This document shows, piece by piece, positions 22,511 through 33,329 of a stretch of 64,000 bases of DNA. The translations under genes and the position numbers were made by a program. Position 1 is the stretch's first letter. Each line of letters opens with the position of its first letter. Origin of the DNA: Sisyra terminalis (taxonomy: Eukaryota > Arthropoda > Insecta > Neuroptera > Sisyridae). The notes beneath the pieces are model-generated. The model saw nothing but the letters and a program-made list of their open reading frames with translations, ran no database searches and was not told where the DNA came from. The DNA lies in assembly GCA_958496175.1 (NCBI GenBank), contig OY292278.1, forward strand, positions 10,974,001 through 11,038,000, in the 5' to 3' direction.

Positions 22511-22877
22511 TGATTCTTACCTAAGGTATAGTATATAATTAACCAAAATTTATTAGCATATTGTATAGTACATAAGTTGTACATAGAAGGCAATAAAGAG
22601 AATTTAGGAAAAAAATATTTTAAAAATATAAGTCTTTGTGTAAAAATTTAGATAAAGGTTTAAGAAAAACTTTATTTTTCTTCAAATTCCAGATAATATA
22701 TGATTGATTGCGAAAACAAATTTTCCTTAAGACTTGTTCTTAATCTATATACAAAGACTTATGTTTTTAAGTTTTTTTCCTAAATTCTCTTTATTGCCGT
22801 CTATATACAACTTATATACTAGGTAATGTGCCAATAAATTTTGCTTGATTATATACTACATCTCCGGTAAGAATCGT
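22511..22877. repeat. Inverted repeat of Jockey 3' ends, tail to tail
   Basis: The left arm (22,511-about 22,642) starts at GATTCTTACC just after the second Jockey remnant. It contains GGCAATAAAGAGAATTTAGG with an AATAAA signal. The right arm (about 22,748-22,877) is its reverse complement with about 80-85 percent identity by eye. The simplest reading is that a short 3'-terminal copy of the same LINE lies in opposite orientation next to the longer copy. The intervening roughly 105 bases show weaker inverted similarity. Confidence 0.7.
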
Positions 22878-22879
22878 TG

Positions 22880-23590
22880 TTAAAGTAAATAATTTTCCGA
22901 TTGTTCAAAACTATTGACCTAAGCAAAAAGTCTTTGAAAAAGCCACAGGACGTTAACAATGAAAATTCGGCCCCAAAAAATATTTGAACCATTTTTGGAG
23001 GGATTTTTGGTACTTAAAAGATAGTTACACTCCAAACTTTAACTTTCTTTGTCTTTATATTTACAAATAAAATTAAAAAAATTATAAATCACGAATAATT
23101 GTTTTCTCTTCAATGAAATCGTTTTGGCTAAAATTTGGACACATTATGAAAGTACCTGAAGGCTTTACTTAGAAAAAAGGAAAAAAGCAGTTTTAAATCT
23201 TCCTTAGATCTATTTGAAGAATCCAATTTCTATACTTCTCTGGTCAGATGACAAATTTTAAAGTGATTTTTAAAGGGTAAATTATCAAAATTTTCTTTAA
23301 AAAATTTACATAGTAAAATAAAAAATATCTTGCCTCTTTAAATTTCAAATATTTTAAAAAGTTTCAATCATTAACTTATAATTTGAACGATTTAAACAAC
23401 GTTACAATTTGTGTATAAATACATTTGTCATAGGAAAATGTCCGTGGTATTTTAAAGCTTTTGTATAGTGAAGTCATTTTAATGCCAAGGCAATAGGAGC
23501 TTTTCTTAGGCATTTTAAATTTAATAATATTTTTTGCATTATGAAATGTAATTTTTAAGACCTTATCAAGTAAAGTTAAAATTTAACAAC
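22880..23590. other. No gene recognised
   Basis: A/T-rich sequence without open frames of note. No motif or repeat could be assigned apart from the arm that starts at 23,594. Confidence 0.3.
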
Positions 23591-23593
23591 TAC

Positions 23594-24945
23594 ATTATGT
23601 AATGATATTAATTAAGAACATTTTATTATGTTTTAAAGTATTTTAAAACCATTTGCATTAGGCGTATCTCTATAGACTTTTGTTTGTGTAAAATCTACGT
23701 TTGTTCGTCCTAAATTATTGTATTTTTTTAAATAATAGCCAAAAATATAAAGTAATAACATGCATAAAATAAAACACTCCATTATATTCCATCGCTTAAA
23801 TAAGAAATATTAAGACACCTATGGGAAATTAGAGGTGGTCATAGTGATAGACTATAGATCATAGTTAGTTTGTGGTTATTAAATCACTTGTCACTTGTAA
23901 TATCTTATATATTTATATTGTATATAAAGCTTCTAATTCAAGTAATAAACCTAATGCAAATGTTCTTAAAATACTTTAAAACATAGGGGAACCTGGAGCG
24001 GAACGGGGTACCTAAGTTTGAATTACAATTTACGGGAGATTTAAAGAAACAATCTCATTGTTTTGTAATTTATATATTTATTTAATTCATTCTTTACAAA
24101 TAAAAAAAGGTTTTATTGATTTAAAATAACAATTAATATTTAAAATTTAGGTTTCAAAAATAAATGAAAATTTCCCATTCTGCCCCACCCTCTGGGGCAC
24201 AATGGGAAATGAGCCTGGGACGCAATAGGATACTTGTTACTGGCTTAATTCGCAGATGAAGATACTGTCATCATCGTGTTTAGTCCAGCACATGCCAAAT
24301 ATGCCCATTTTTGACAAATAATGCAGGAACACCAGCTTTCATTAGATTTGGAGTTTAAATCCTCACAGTATAAACAAATTACCTCTGCATTTTCCGACCA
24401 TTCTTATATATAGACTGTCGGCTAGTTTTCCTTATGTATGTACGTACTATCTGCTGATAAAATAAAAATGTCTATCCGAATGGGAAATACTATCTGAATG
24501 ATATATCCCATTCCACCCCACCCATTGTGCCCCAAGGTACCTTTCCCACAAGCACGACTATTAGGGCAGGATATATTGGTTATATAGGAATTATCACTAG
24601 GCTTTTAGTTAGTCAATAGTATGTTTTGACAAACATGACATGATAATATTCAAATAAAAAATAGAACATAGGATAATTACTTTAGTGTTACTTTGCAACA
24701 ATTAGAATTCGGAAATGTTTATTTCGACTTTTGATAAAAATAAAAACAACTGCACTCTTTACTGGCGAGAGCCACTTTTTATAATGCAGCACAGTTGATT
24801 GAACATTGAATATGATTTTTACGCCTTTTTGTCACCTGTAACAAGCGCTAATTCCATTTCCCATTTCGCCCCGGTACCCCATTCCGCCTCGTGTTCCCAT
24901 ACTAAAAATGTTCTTAAGTAATATCATAACATAATTTTAAGAAAA
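23594..24945. repeat. Older inverted repeat split by a nested MITE
   Basis: The left arm (23,594-23,662) is the reverse complement of a right arm made of two pieces, 23,950-23,985 and 24,899-about 24,935. Shared sequence includes CCTAATGCAAATG, AAAATACTTTAAAACATA and AAATGTTCTTAA. The right arm is interrupted exactly where the 913-bp element sits. The 287-bp loop between the arms (23,663-23,949) shows no coding content. The parent element is not recognised. Confidence 0.75.
23986..24898. mobile_element. 913-bp MITE-like element with GC-rich inverted ends
   Basis: The imperfect terminal inverted repeats are GGGGAACCTGGAGCGGAACG followed by GGGTACC (23986-24012), and at the other end (24873-24898) the complement of GGGAACACGAGGCGGAATGG followed by GGTACC. 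Subterminal blocks rich in CCCCACCC and GGGGCACAATGGGAAA repeat inside on both strands (about 24,170-24,240 and 24,480-24,550). ATA flanks both ends (23983-23985 and 24899-24901), a candidate 3-bp target-site duplication. No transposase reading frame was found, so it is probably non-autonomous. The superfamily is not assigned. Confidence 0.75.
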
Positions 24946-26100
24946 CTACATTTGTTTAAGAAAAAAAGAAAGAAGTATCCGGAAAACTATGAAATATGAT
25001 ACTGGAAAAGAATGAAGAAAATTAAATGAACAGATCATGTCACAAACGTGGAAGTATTGAGGTGAGGTGACCAAAAGAAAATATAATTAGCTGGGTTACA
25101 TTCCCAGAGGAAAAATTTCCTACTTGATGTTATAAATATATAAAATTTATAATCAAATAAACAATAAAAACTTATGATTGGCATTGGTTTTTAAGAACAT
25201 CAACAATCCATGACACTTTGTCATTATTATAATGCTAGTTAAAGCGTTAAAAATGATTTGTTTATTGATTTAAAGAATTCAGGTTTTATGAAGTGGATTT
25301 TTTGTGGTGTGTGGTTAAAGAGGTTGATGATTGATACGTTAGGGAGATTTTTTTGATTTTAAACGAAGAGGTGCTCGTGGTAGATACAATAAAATTTGAG
25401 TACGTCCTATTTTACGAATCCACGAGAATAATGCAAAGGTGGTTTCAATATGAATGTGATGGTTGCAGGACCCCTGGGGATGCCGGGTCTTGGGCGAGAC
25501 CTCCTCGGGAGCGCTCCAAGAGTGGCAGCAAGAATCACGGAGGCTGTTGGAATTGTCACCAAAACTAACTGTAATAAGTTGATATAATCGCGCCTTCAAA
25601 TCTAGACATTTAGACGACAACAAAGCTCTTTAATTTTTCCTTTCTTCGTTTTTATTGGTTTGAAATAGCCTATGGATAGCTATGATGACTTGACAGAAAA
25701 AAAAATCAAGATTTTTCAATTCGATAAATTCGTTTTTTTTTCTTTTTGCGTCGACTTCAATCGATCACATTCCATCGCCCATTGACGGGTTTTGCCTTCC
25801 TTCCCGATTAATTCGATTTGAAATTTTCATTGTCAATTATTATGATTGTTTAACGCGAAAATGTTCGTGCATGTGAAAACACGTCACGTCACGTTACGCT
25901 GGCCGTAACATAATAAAAAATAAAACCGAAAAAAAAGTGTGTACAAAAATTGAACAATGTACGATATCTCCTCTGGGACATTGAAGGCAAAAGCTTTAAT
26001 TTAACGCATTATAACTTGGATTAAATTGGGCAATTTGGTGATGGTTTTGTACTTGCTATAAGGGTTGGGGCGCCTGTAGTTCTGTCTTTTTTCGACGCTT
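24946..26100. other. No gene recognised; less A/T-rich island at 25,340-25,570
   Basis: The island has overlapping open stretches on both strands (94 codons minus, 71 codons plus, both TTG starts). It also holds a perfect GGAGCGCTCC palindrome at 25,509-25,518. Around 25,880-25,905 is a run of ACGTC-type repeats (CACGTCACGTCACGTTACG). No protein family is recognised. An exon or a regulatory element of a nearby gene is possible. Confidence 0.3.
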
Positions 26101-26102
26101 GG

Positions 26103-26146
26103 CGGCAGTGGTGATGGTGGTGGTGATGATGATGGGGTTGGGTTGT
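26103..26146. repeat. GGTGAT/GATGAT trinucleotide microsatellite
   Basis: An imperfect run of GGT and GAT triplets sits in a relatively GC-rich patch. On the minus strand it would read nine consecutive His codons in a frame of about 45 codons without an ATG, bounded by an upstream TAA. It is more likely a simple repeat than a coding poly-His tract. Confidence 0.6.
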
Positions 26147-26894
26147 ATTTAGAATTGGCGTCCCTCGACATTGCGACCTAGAGGTATTTAGAATTATATT
26201 GATGTGTCACTCGAGTGTCGTCTAAATGCTAAAAAAATCGTTTGTTTTTTTTTACAACCCCTAAAGCGCTTTTTCCCGGTTCACCCCGTTTCAATACCCG
26301 TTGTGGATACTTTTTTGCATTTATTCGTTTTTTATTTCGGTTTATTTTTATTTTTTCCCCAATTGGAACTAATTAATGGGAGAATAAAAATGTGAATTGG
26401 TCTCTCGAAAGTTGGTTTAAATGGCATTAGGGTATAAGAATGGTGATTCCTCTTTCAAATCGATATTTTTTGAAATTTTTAGAGATGCAGGTACCCAATA
26501 TACAATACAACAACCCCTGGATATATCTGAAATTTTCCACTATACAACAAATTGAGTTTTAAGCCTCATGGTCCGTTATGTCTCCAAAATCACTTCCAAT
26601 ACAACGTATTGCATCCTTAAGAAAACATATGTAAAATTTTGCAAAATGTTTTAAACTTTTCATTTAAAAAATTACTTCTTTAGAACCTAATGTCAATAAT
26701 TTTCGTCATACTATTAGATAAACATGAATCGGCTATAACACTAAAGTATAAATTTCCTGTGTATACAATATATAGAATATATTGCGGTCCAATTTATGTA
26801 GTATAATTTAATATAATAATATTTAAATTTCATACCATAACCATAAATTTGAACAGAAGTTCAAACAAAAATATTCGTGACGTATTGCCCAGAG

Positions 26895-26926
26895 AAGTAT
26901 TTCAATTGCCAAGCAATCTTCCTCAG
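26895..26926 (-). ncRNA. Hammerhead-like core, left arm
   Basis: On the minus strand CTGAGGA is followed by helix II (GATTGC with GCAATT) and GAAAT. This fits CUGANGA and GAAA, but I see no clear GUC-type cleavage triplet where expected, so it is degenerate. Confidence 0.35.
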
Positions 26927-27004
26927 TGGTCATCAAGTAGTTTCACTTTGCTTTGTGGATCATCACAAAGCAGTTACGGAGTGATCCAAACTACTTGATG
27001 ACCA

Positions 27005-27042
27005 CTGAGGAAGATTGCTTGGCAATCGAAGTGCGTATCTGG
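27005..27042 (+). ncRNA. Hammerhead-like core, right arm
   Basis: CTGAGGA (27005-27011) is followed by a perfect 6-bp helix II (GATTGC with GCAATC around a 3-base loop) and GAAGTGCGTATCTGGG. CCA before and TGG after can pair as helix I. The GAAA core is altered to GAAG, so cleavage is unlikely. Confidence 0.4.
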
Positions 27043-28279
27043 GCAATACGTCACGAATATTTTTGTTTGAACTTTTGTTCAAATTTATGTTTTTGGTACT
27101 ATTTTTATATATTATTATATTAAATTATACTACATAAATTGGACCGCAATATATTCTATATATTGTCTAAACAGTATAACTGTTCCAAGTCAGCGAAAAA
27201 ATCTTATTTTTATTATAAATTTCCGTTACAACATTGAGTTGGTGCATACTTTACACTAAAAGTCAAAATAAGTCTTAAAATTTATCAACTTGAGTTGATA
27301 AATTGAGTTGAGTTCTCGTAAGACTGTTTTGAAGCTTTTATGAAAATAGGAAGAGCTTTAAACGCTTTTGCCCGGTTCACCCCACTGCAACACCTGTTGT
27401 GGATACTTTTTTGCCTTTATTCGTTTTTTATTTCGGTTTATTTTTATTTTTTCCTCAATTGGAACTAATTAATGGGAGCATAAATATGTGAATTGGTCTC
27501 TCGAAAGTTGGTTTAAATGGCATTAGAGTATAAGAATGGTGATTCCTCTTTCAAATCAATATTTTTGAAATTTTTGAAATATATTTGAATTTTTAGAGAT
27601 CCCGGTAACAATACACAATATATCAACCCCTGAATGCATCTGAAATTTGCAACTGCACTACTAATTGAATCTTAAGCCTTATATCTCCAAAATTTCCTAA
27701 TGTCTCCCAAGCTTTATGCAATGGAATTAATTGCATCCTTAAGAAGACATTTGTAATATATTGCAAAATATATAAAACTGTTTTATATTTAAAACTTAAT
27801 GGTTATAATTTTCGTCTTTCAATTAGATAAATATGAATTGGCTACAACATGGAGTTGGTGCATATTGTACAGTAAATGCCGGAATATCAGGATATCTTTA
27901 ATTATACCTACTGGTATCTAAATCCTTAGATTTATCAACTTTAGTAGTTTAGAAAATAACAAATTTATTGGCAAATTCTCATAAGAATGTTTTCAAGCTT
28001 ATATTGAATTAGACAAAGCTTTAATTAAGCTCTATGAAAATAATAATTTTTATGATCGTTCTGTTAATTTTCCCGAATTTAGCTTTCAACTTCAAAGTAC
28101 CGTATATTATATATCTGCGTGTTCTTACATTGTAGAATGAAAACTTTCTTGGTCATGAAAAGAGTATGGAAAGCAGCAGCATATTTTCCCACAACGGGTT
28201 TAGTTGTAACGTTAATTACTCGGAAAAATTTTCTGCGTTTTTTTTATTAATTACCAGTTTCATTACGGCGAATGTGTCT

Positions 28280-28816
28280 TTATTCCCGTTCCATGTTGAG
28301 GAGCTTTAATGCAGTCGCTTTTGCCACGACGAGATGCCAACGTATTTCTTCAGCCAAGTCGCCTCTAATTACAATCCAGACATTTCCGCCCCCCTCCCCC
28401 CCTTGTGCATACATTGTACATGATCGTATCCCTTCATCCTCGCCTTTTTTCGCGGCGAAGATAAATAATCTTGAAAAAAAGTTACACCATCTGCTCCGCG
28501 TTGGGTTAATAAATTTTCCTCTCGTGTCCTTTGCGTGATATATTCGTGTCGGGTGAATATCCGTGTTACATTTTCGAGAAACGTGCAGAAGAAAAACTCC
28601 CCGGACGGGTTGCATCGGGAAATTAATTAAAATGATTGTGCCATCCTTCATCCACCCACCCCCCTTTGTTTTTTTGGGTGATGTAATTGATCTCAATGTG
28701 CTCATTTCAACGAGGTTAGCAATTACATTTTTAATTTCAAAAATAATTTGGACTAATGATGACTTCCTTTCCGTGTCGAAACGAAACCACCAAATTGATC
28801 TTTTAGGAAAATTCAC
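28280..28816 (-). other. 178-codon minus-strand open stretch, no known family
   Basis: This is the longest open frame in the window. It begins at GTG, and the first in-frame ATG is at 28,705, giving 141 residues. The predicted product is basic, with a glycine-rich GGEGGGN stretch and no recognised domain, signal peptide or membrane segment. An 88-codon and an 86-codon plus-strand frame overlap it. The region is less A/T-rich and contains cytosine runs (28,385-28,402 and around 28,655-28,665). It is either a host exon or chance openness in less A/T-rich DNA; I favour the latter weakly. Confidence 0.2.
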
Positions 28817-28824
28817 GGGTTAAA

Positions 28825-29905
28825 TTAAAGAACGTCTTGCTACGAAGAAAATCGCGTTTTACTACACCAAAAAGAATCTTTTAACTGGAAAATTGGAACT
28901 TCAACTCCAGAAGAAGTCGCTAAAATGCTATGTAGTGTTCAGCATTATATAAATTGGAATCCTCAAACCTTAGAAAACCAGAAGATACATAGTAAGTGGA
29001 TACATTAAGAACGTCCTGTTGGATGAGAAAGGGAATAATTAAATTAACACATTGATTGGCAAATATCAATGTATTGAGAGTGAAGATGGCAAGAAGAAAA
29101 ACTAACTAGATTGGTCAGATTAAAAGAAGAAAAAGGACAATACTACAATTACTGGTAAACACTGGGAAAATCTCAAGAAAAAAGAAAGAAATCTAAGTTG
29201 GAATCGTGGATTTGTTAAAAAGAGGAATAAAAAATCCACATTTAAAGAACCATATCAGTGATAAAGGACTCAAAAATAAAAAATTCAACCATTCAGCAAT
29301 CTAATGGAATAAATTTTCAGATGCTATACAGCCTATACAGTTTTAATATATTTGGCGACATCTAACAAATTTTGCTGTAACAAACTTAACGACAATCAGA
29401 GATACAAACCATTTTTGTACATTTCTTGGTATTTTATTATATTATTATTAATTACTTCTTTATTAACCAAGGAAAAATTAAATGCATTAAATGTATGTAC
29501 TTTTGACAACTCGTTTATGAAAGATGTCAGTTTATGTTAGAATTTACTTTATCGAAATAAATTATATATCTTAATGTCTTAAGTATTGATTGTTTGAATT
29601 TATGGTCAGTGTCGCATTTCTACTTCATAAAATCTGATTCAATACCCAATTAAATGCAAAAAATGTAATAATTATTGTGAAATTGTGGGTATGGATGCAA
29701 TGTTTACATGGTTTACATAAGGTTACATGTACTTCTTGTCAATTTTGTAGGAATTTTCTTTCTTTCACAAACTAATGACTGTTAAATACGAAATCATGCA
29801 GAGAAGAATTAAATCAAACCATCTGTAAATGTAATCCACTAGGAGTCCAGCATAAATATTGTGAATATCAGAAGAATATCTCCATCCACAAGTCTTGACA
29901 TTACG
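28825..29905. other. No gene recognised; left flank of the satellite
   Basis: A/T-rich sequence with short open stretches, including a 62-codon TTG-start frame at 29,352-29,540. I find no satellite similarity before about 29,910 and no transposon end at the boundary. Confidence 0.35.
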
Positions 29906-29909
29906 GGAT

Positions 29910-30594
29910 AAACGAGACACCTAAAACTTAGTAACGATATTACAAGTGTCCTTCTACAAACAACAAATAAAAAATTTCACTTAACATCTCAGGTAAGAAC
30001 ATTGTTTTATAATCCCTTGCAAAATTTAGTTCTACTAAGGAAAAGTCACCCCTCGGAAATGACCAATTTTTTGCCTAATTGGAGCATCCGTTATCACTTC
30101 CTAAAATTCCCGTTTTAATTTTCAAAGGAATTGACCAGATCCTTTGAAAAATGCTTGATGTTTTTAGCATACTGCCATGCTTAAGGATGATTTGGTCTAT
30201 ATTATTATACTCTATTTCGGGGAAAAGAATCATCCCTTATATCCTTTTTATGCACTTGAACATTGTCCTTTTTTAAACTTTGAAACGATATTGCGGGTGT
30301 ACATTTGCCCACAGAATAAAAAAAAAAATATTTTACTTTTCTCATGAGGGCATTGCTTAATAATCCGTGTATAAAATTAGTTGTTATAAGGAAAATTCAC
30401 CCCTCGAAAATGACCAATTTTTTGCCTATTTTGGTGCATGCATTTTTACGTCCTTATCTTCCTGTTTTGATTTTCTAAGGCTCCAGCCAATAATCGCTTC
30501 ATTTTTTTGACAGTATGGTTATGCAATCCGTTGATGCAGCTCAATTTTAGCGAAAGAAACTGTCCCTTATATCCTTTTTATGAAGTTGAAAATT
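29910..30594. repeat. Degenerate edge monomers of the satellite
   Basis: The first unit (anchor at 29,936) keeps only scattered matches such as AACGATAT, GTGTCCTT and GTCACCCCTC. The second (anchor at 30,287) is closer to consensus but has a deletion after CCGTTGATGCA. Anchor spacing is 351 and 308 bp, versus 339-341 further in. This is the expected decay of an array edge that no longer takes part in unequal exchange. Confidence 0.85.
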
Positions 30595-33329
30595 GATATT
30601 GCGGGTGTCCTTTTGCGCACAGGACAAAAATATTTTAACATTTCTTCTCACGTTAGAGCATTGTTTGATAAACCGTTGATGCAATATATCCTTATAAGGA
30701 AATCGCACCCCTCAAATACGACTAATTTTAAGGGCAAAGTTGGTGCATGTGTTTTTACATCCTTAACTTTCCATTTTAATTTCCCAAGGATCAAGCCAAT
30801 TAATTCGATTTTTTTTCATTCAATTCGGTCAGCCATGATTCAGTCTTAAATATTCAGCTCAATGTTAGCGAAAGAAACCATCCCTTATATCCTTTTTATG
30901 AAGTTGAAAATAGTCCTTTTTGAAATTTAGAAACGATATTGCGGGTGTCCTTTTGCACACAGCACAAAAATTTTTTCACATTTCTTCTCACGTTAGACCA
31001 TAGTTTGATAACCCGTTGATGCAATATATCCTTATAAGGAAATCGCACCCCTCAAAAACGACCAATTTTAAGGGCAAAGTTGGTGCTTGTGTTTTTACAT
31101 CCTTTACTTTCCGTTTTAATTTCCCAAGGATCAAGCCATTTAATTCGATTTTTTTTCATTCAATTCGGTTAAGCATGATTCAGTCTTAAATATTCAGCTC
31201 AATGTTAGCGAAAGAAACCATCCCTTATATCCTTTTTATGAAGTTGAAAATAGTCCTTTTTGAAACTTTGAAACGATATTGCGGGTGTCCTTTTGCACAC
31301 AGGACAAACATTTTTTCACTTTTCTTCTCACGGTAGACCAAAGTTTGATAACCCGTTGATGCAATATATCCTTATAAAGAAACCGCGCCCCTCAAAAACG
31401 ACCAATTTTAAGGGCAAAGTTGGTGCATGTCTTTTTACATCCTTAACTTTCCGTTTTAATTTCCCAAGGGTCAAGCCATTATATCGATTTCTTTTCAATC
31501 AATTCGGTTAAGCATGATTTAGTCTTAAATATTCAGCGCAATGTTAGCGAAAGAAACCATCCCTTATATCCTTTTTATGAAGTTGAAAATAGTCCTTTTT
31601 GAAACTTTGATACGCTATTGCGGGTGTCCTTTTGCACACAGGACAAAATTTTTTTCACTTTTCTTCTCACGTTAGACCATAGTTTGATAACCCGTTGATG
31701 CAATATATCCTTATAAGGAAACCACGCCCCTCAAAAACTACCAATTTTACGGGCAAAGTTGGTGCATGTCTTTTTACATCCTTAATTTTCCGTTTTAATT
31801 TCCCAAGGATCAAGACATTTAATTAGATTTTTTTTCATTCAATTCGGTTAAGCATGATTCAGTCTTAAATATTCAGCTCAATGTTAGCGAAAGAAACCAT
31901 CCCTTATATCCTTTTTATGAAGTTTAAAATAGTCCTTTTTGAAACTTTGAAACGATATTGCGGGTGTCCTTTTGCACACAGGACAAAAATTTTTTCACAT
32001 TTCTTCTCACGTTAGAGCATAGTTTGATAACCCGTTGATGCAATATATCCTTATAAGGAAATCGCACCCCTCAAAAACGACCAATTTTAAGGGCAAAGTT
32101 GGTGCATGTGTTTTTACATCCTTTACTTTCCGCTTTAATTTCCCAAGGATCAAGCCATTTAATTCGATTTTTTTTCATTCAATTCGGTTAAGCATGATTT
32201 AGTTTTAAATATTCAGCTCAATGTTAGCGAAAGAAAGGATCCCTTATATCCTTTTTATGAAGTTGAAAATAGTCCTTTTTGAAACTTTGATACGATATTG
32301 CGGGTGTCCTTTTGCACACAGGACAAACATTTTTTCACTTTTCTTCTCACGTTAGACCAAAGTTTGATAACCCGTTGATGCAATATATCCTTATAAAGAA
32401 ACCGCGCCCCTCAAAAACGACCAATTTTAAGGGCAAAGTTGGTGCATGTCTTTTTACATCCTTAACTTTCCGTTTTATTTTCCCAAGGATCAAGCCATTA
32501 TATCGATTTCTTTTCAATCAATTCGGTTAAGCATGATTTAGTCTTAAATATTCAGCTCAATGTTAGCGAAAGAAACCATCCCTTATATCCTTTTTATGAA
32601 GTTGAAAATAGTCCTTTTTGAAACTTTGATACGATATTGCGGGTGTCCTTTTGCACACAGGACAAAAATTTTTTCACTTTTCTTCTCACGTTAGACCATA
32701 GTTTGATAACCCGTTGATGCAATATATCCTTATAAGGAAACCGCGCCCCTCAAAAACTACCAATTTTACGGGCAAAGTTGGTGCATGTCATTTTACATCC
32801 TTAAATTTCCGTTTTAATTTCCCAAGAATCAAGCCATTTAATTCGATTTTTTTTCATTCAATTCGGTCAAGCATGATTCAGTCTTAAATATTCAGCTCAA
32901 TGTTAGCGAAAGAAACCATCCCTTATATCCTTTTTAAGAATTTGAAGATAGTCCTTTTTGAAACTTTGAAACGATATTGCGGGTGTCCTTTTGCACACAG
33001 GACAAAAATTTTTTCACATTTCTTCTCACGTTAGACCATAGTTTGATAACACGTTGATGCAATATATCCTTATAAGGAAACCGCGCCCCTCAAAAACGAC
33101 CAATTTTAAGGGCAAAGTTGGTGCATGTCTTTTTACATCCTTAACTTTCCGTTTTAATTTCCCAAGGATCAAGCCATTAAATCGATTTTTTTTCATTCAA
33201 TTCGGTCAAGCATGATTCAGTCTTAAATATTCAGCTCAATGTTAGCGAAAGAAAGGATCCCTTATATCCTTTTTATGAAGTTGAAAATAGTCCTTTTTGA
33301 AACTTTGATACGATATTGCGGGTGTCCTT

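Larger units (their letters stand above)
26765..27166. mobile_element. PLE terminal segments as a 402-bp near-perfect hairpin
   Basis: The arms (26,765-26,957 and 26,964-27,166) are reverse complements apart from a few indels, closing on a 6-base loop between TGCTTTGTG and CACAAAGCA. Outward from the centre each arm has ACTTGATGACCACTGAGGA, a strong helix II (GATTGC...GCAATC) and a GAA core remnant. The outer ends are A/T-rich. TATAAATTTCC occurs on both sides (26,747-26,757 and 27,214-27,224), a candidate 11-bp target-site duplication. It is placed in PLEs by analogy with the other two loci; no coding part is present. Confidence 0.65.
26262..28020. repeat. Tandem segmental duplication (copy 1 with insertion, copy 2 without)
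   Basis: Copy 1 starts at CCCGGTTCACCCC (about 26,277, with similarity from about 26,262). It runs to about 26,760 and resumes at about 27,225-27,355. Copy 2 starts at 27,357 and runs to about 28,020. Long identical stretches include TTCGTTTTTTATTTCGGTTT and GTCTCTCGAAAGTTGGTTTA. The first copy alone contains the 402-bp PLE hairpin. Similarity falls with distance from the start of each copy. No reading frame is conserved between copies. Confidence 0.85.

Noticed and set aside
26103..26160. Minus-strand poly-His tract of nine residues as an exon
   Set aside because: The frame has no ATG, is bounded by a stop just upstream, and is fully explained by a GGT/GAT microsatellite.
1..29900. tRNA or rRNA genes
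   Set aside because: No B-box-like GGTTCGAATCC within a foldable cloverleaf and no conserved rRNA segments were seen on either strand.
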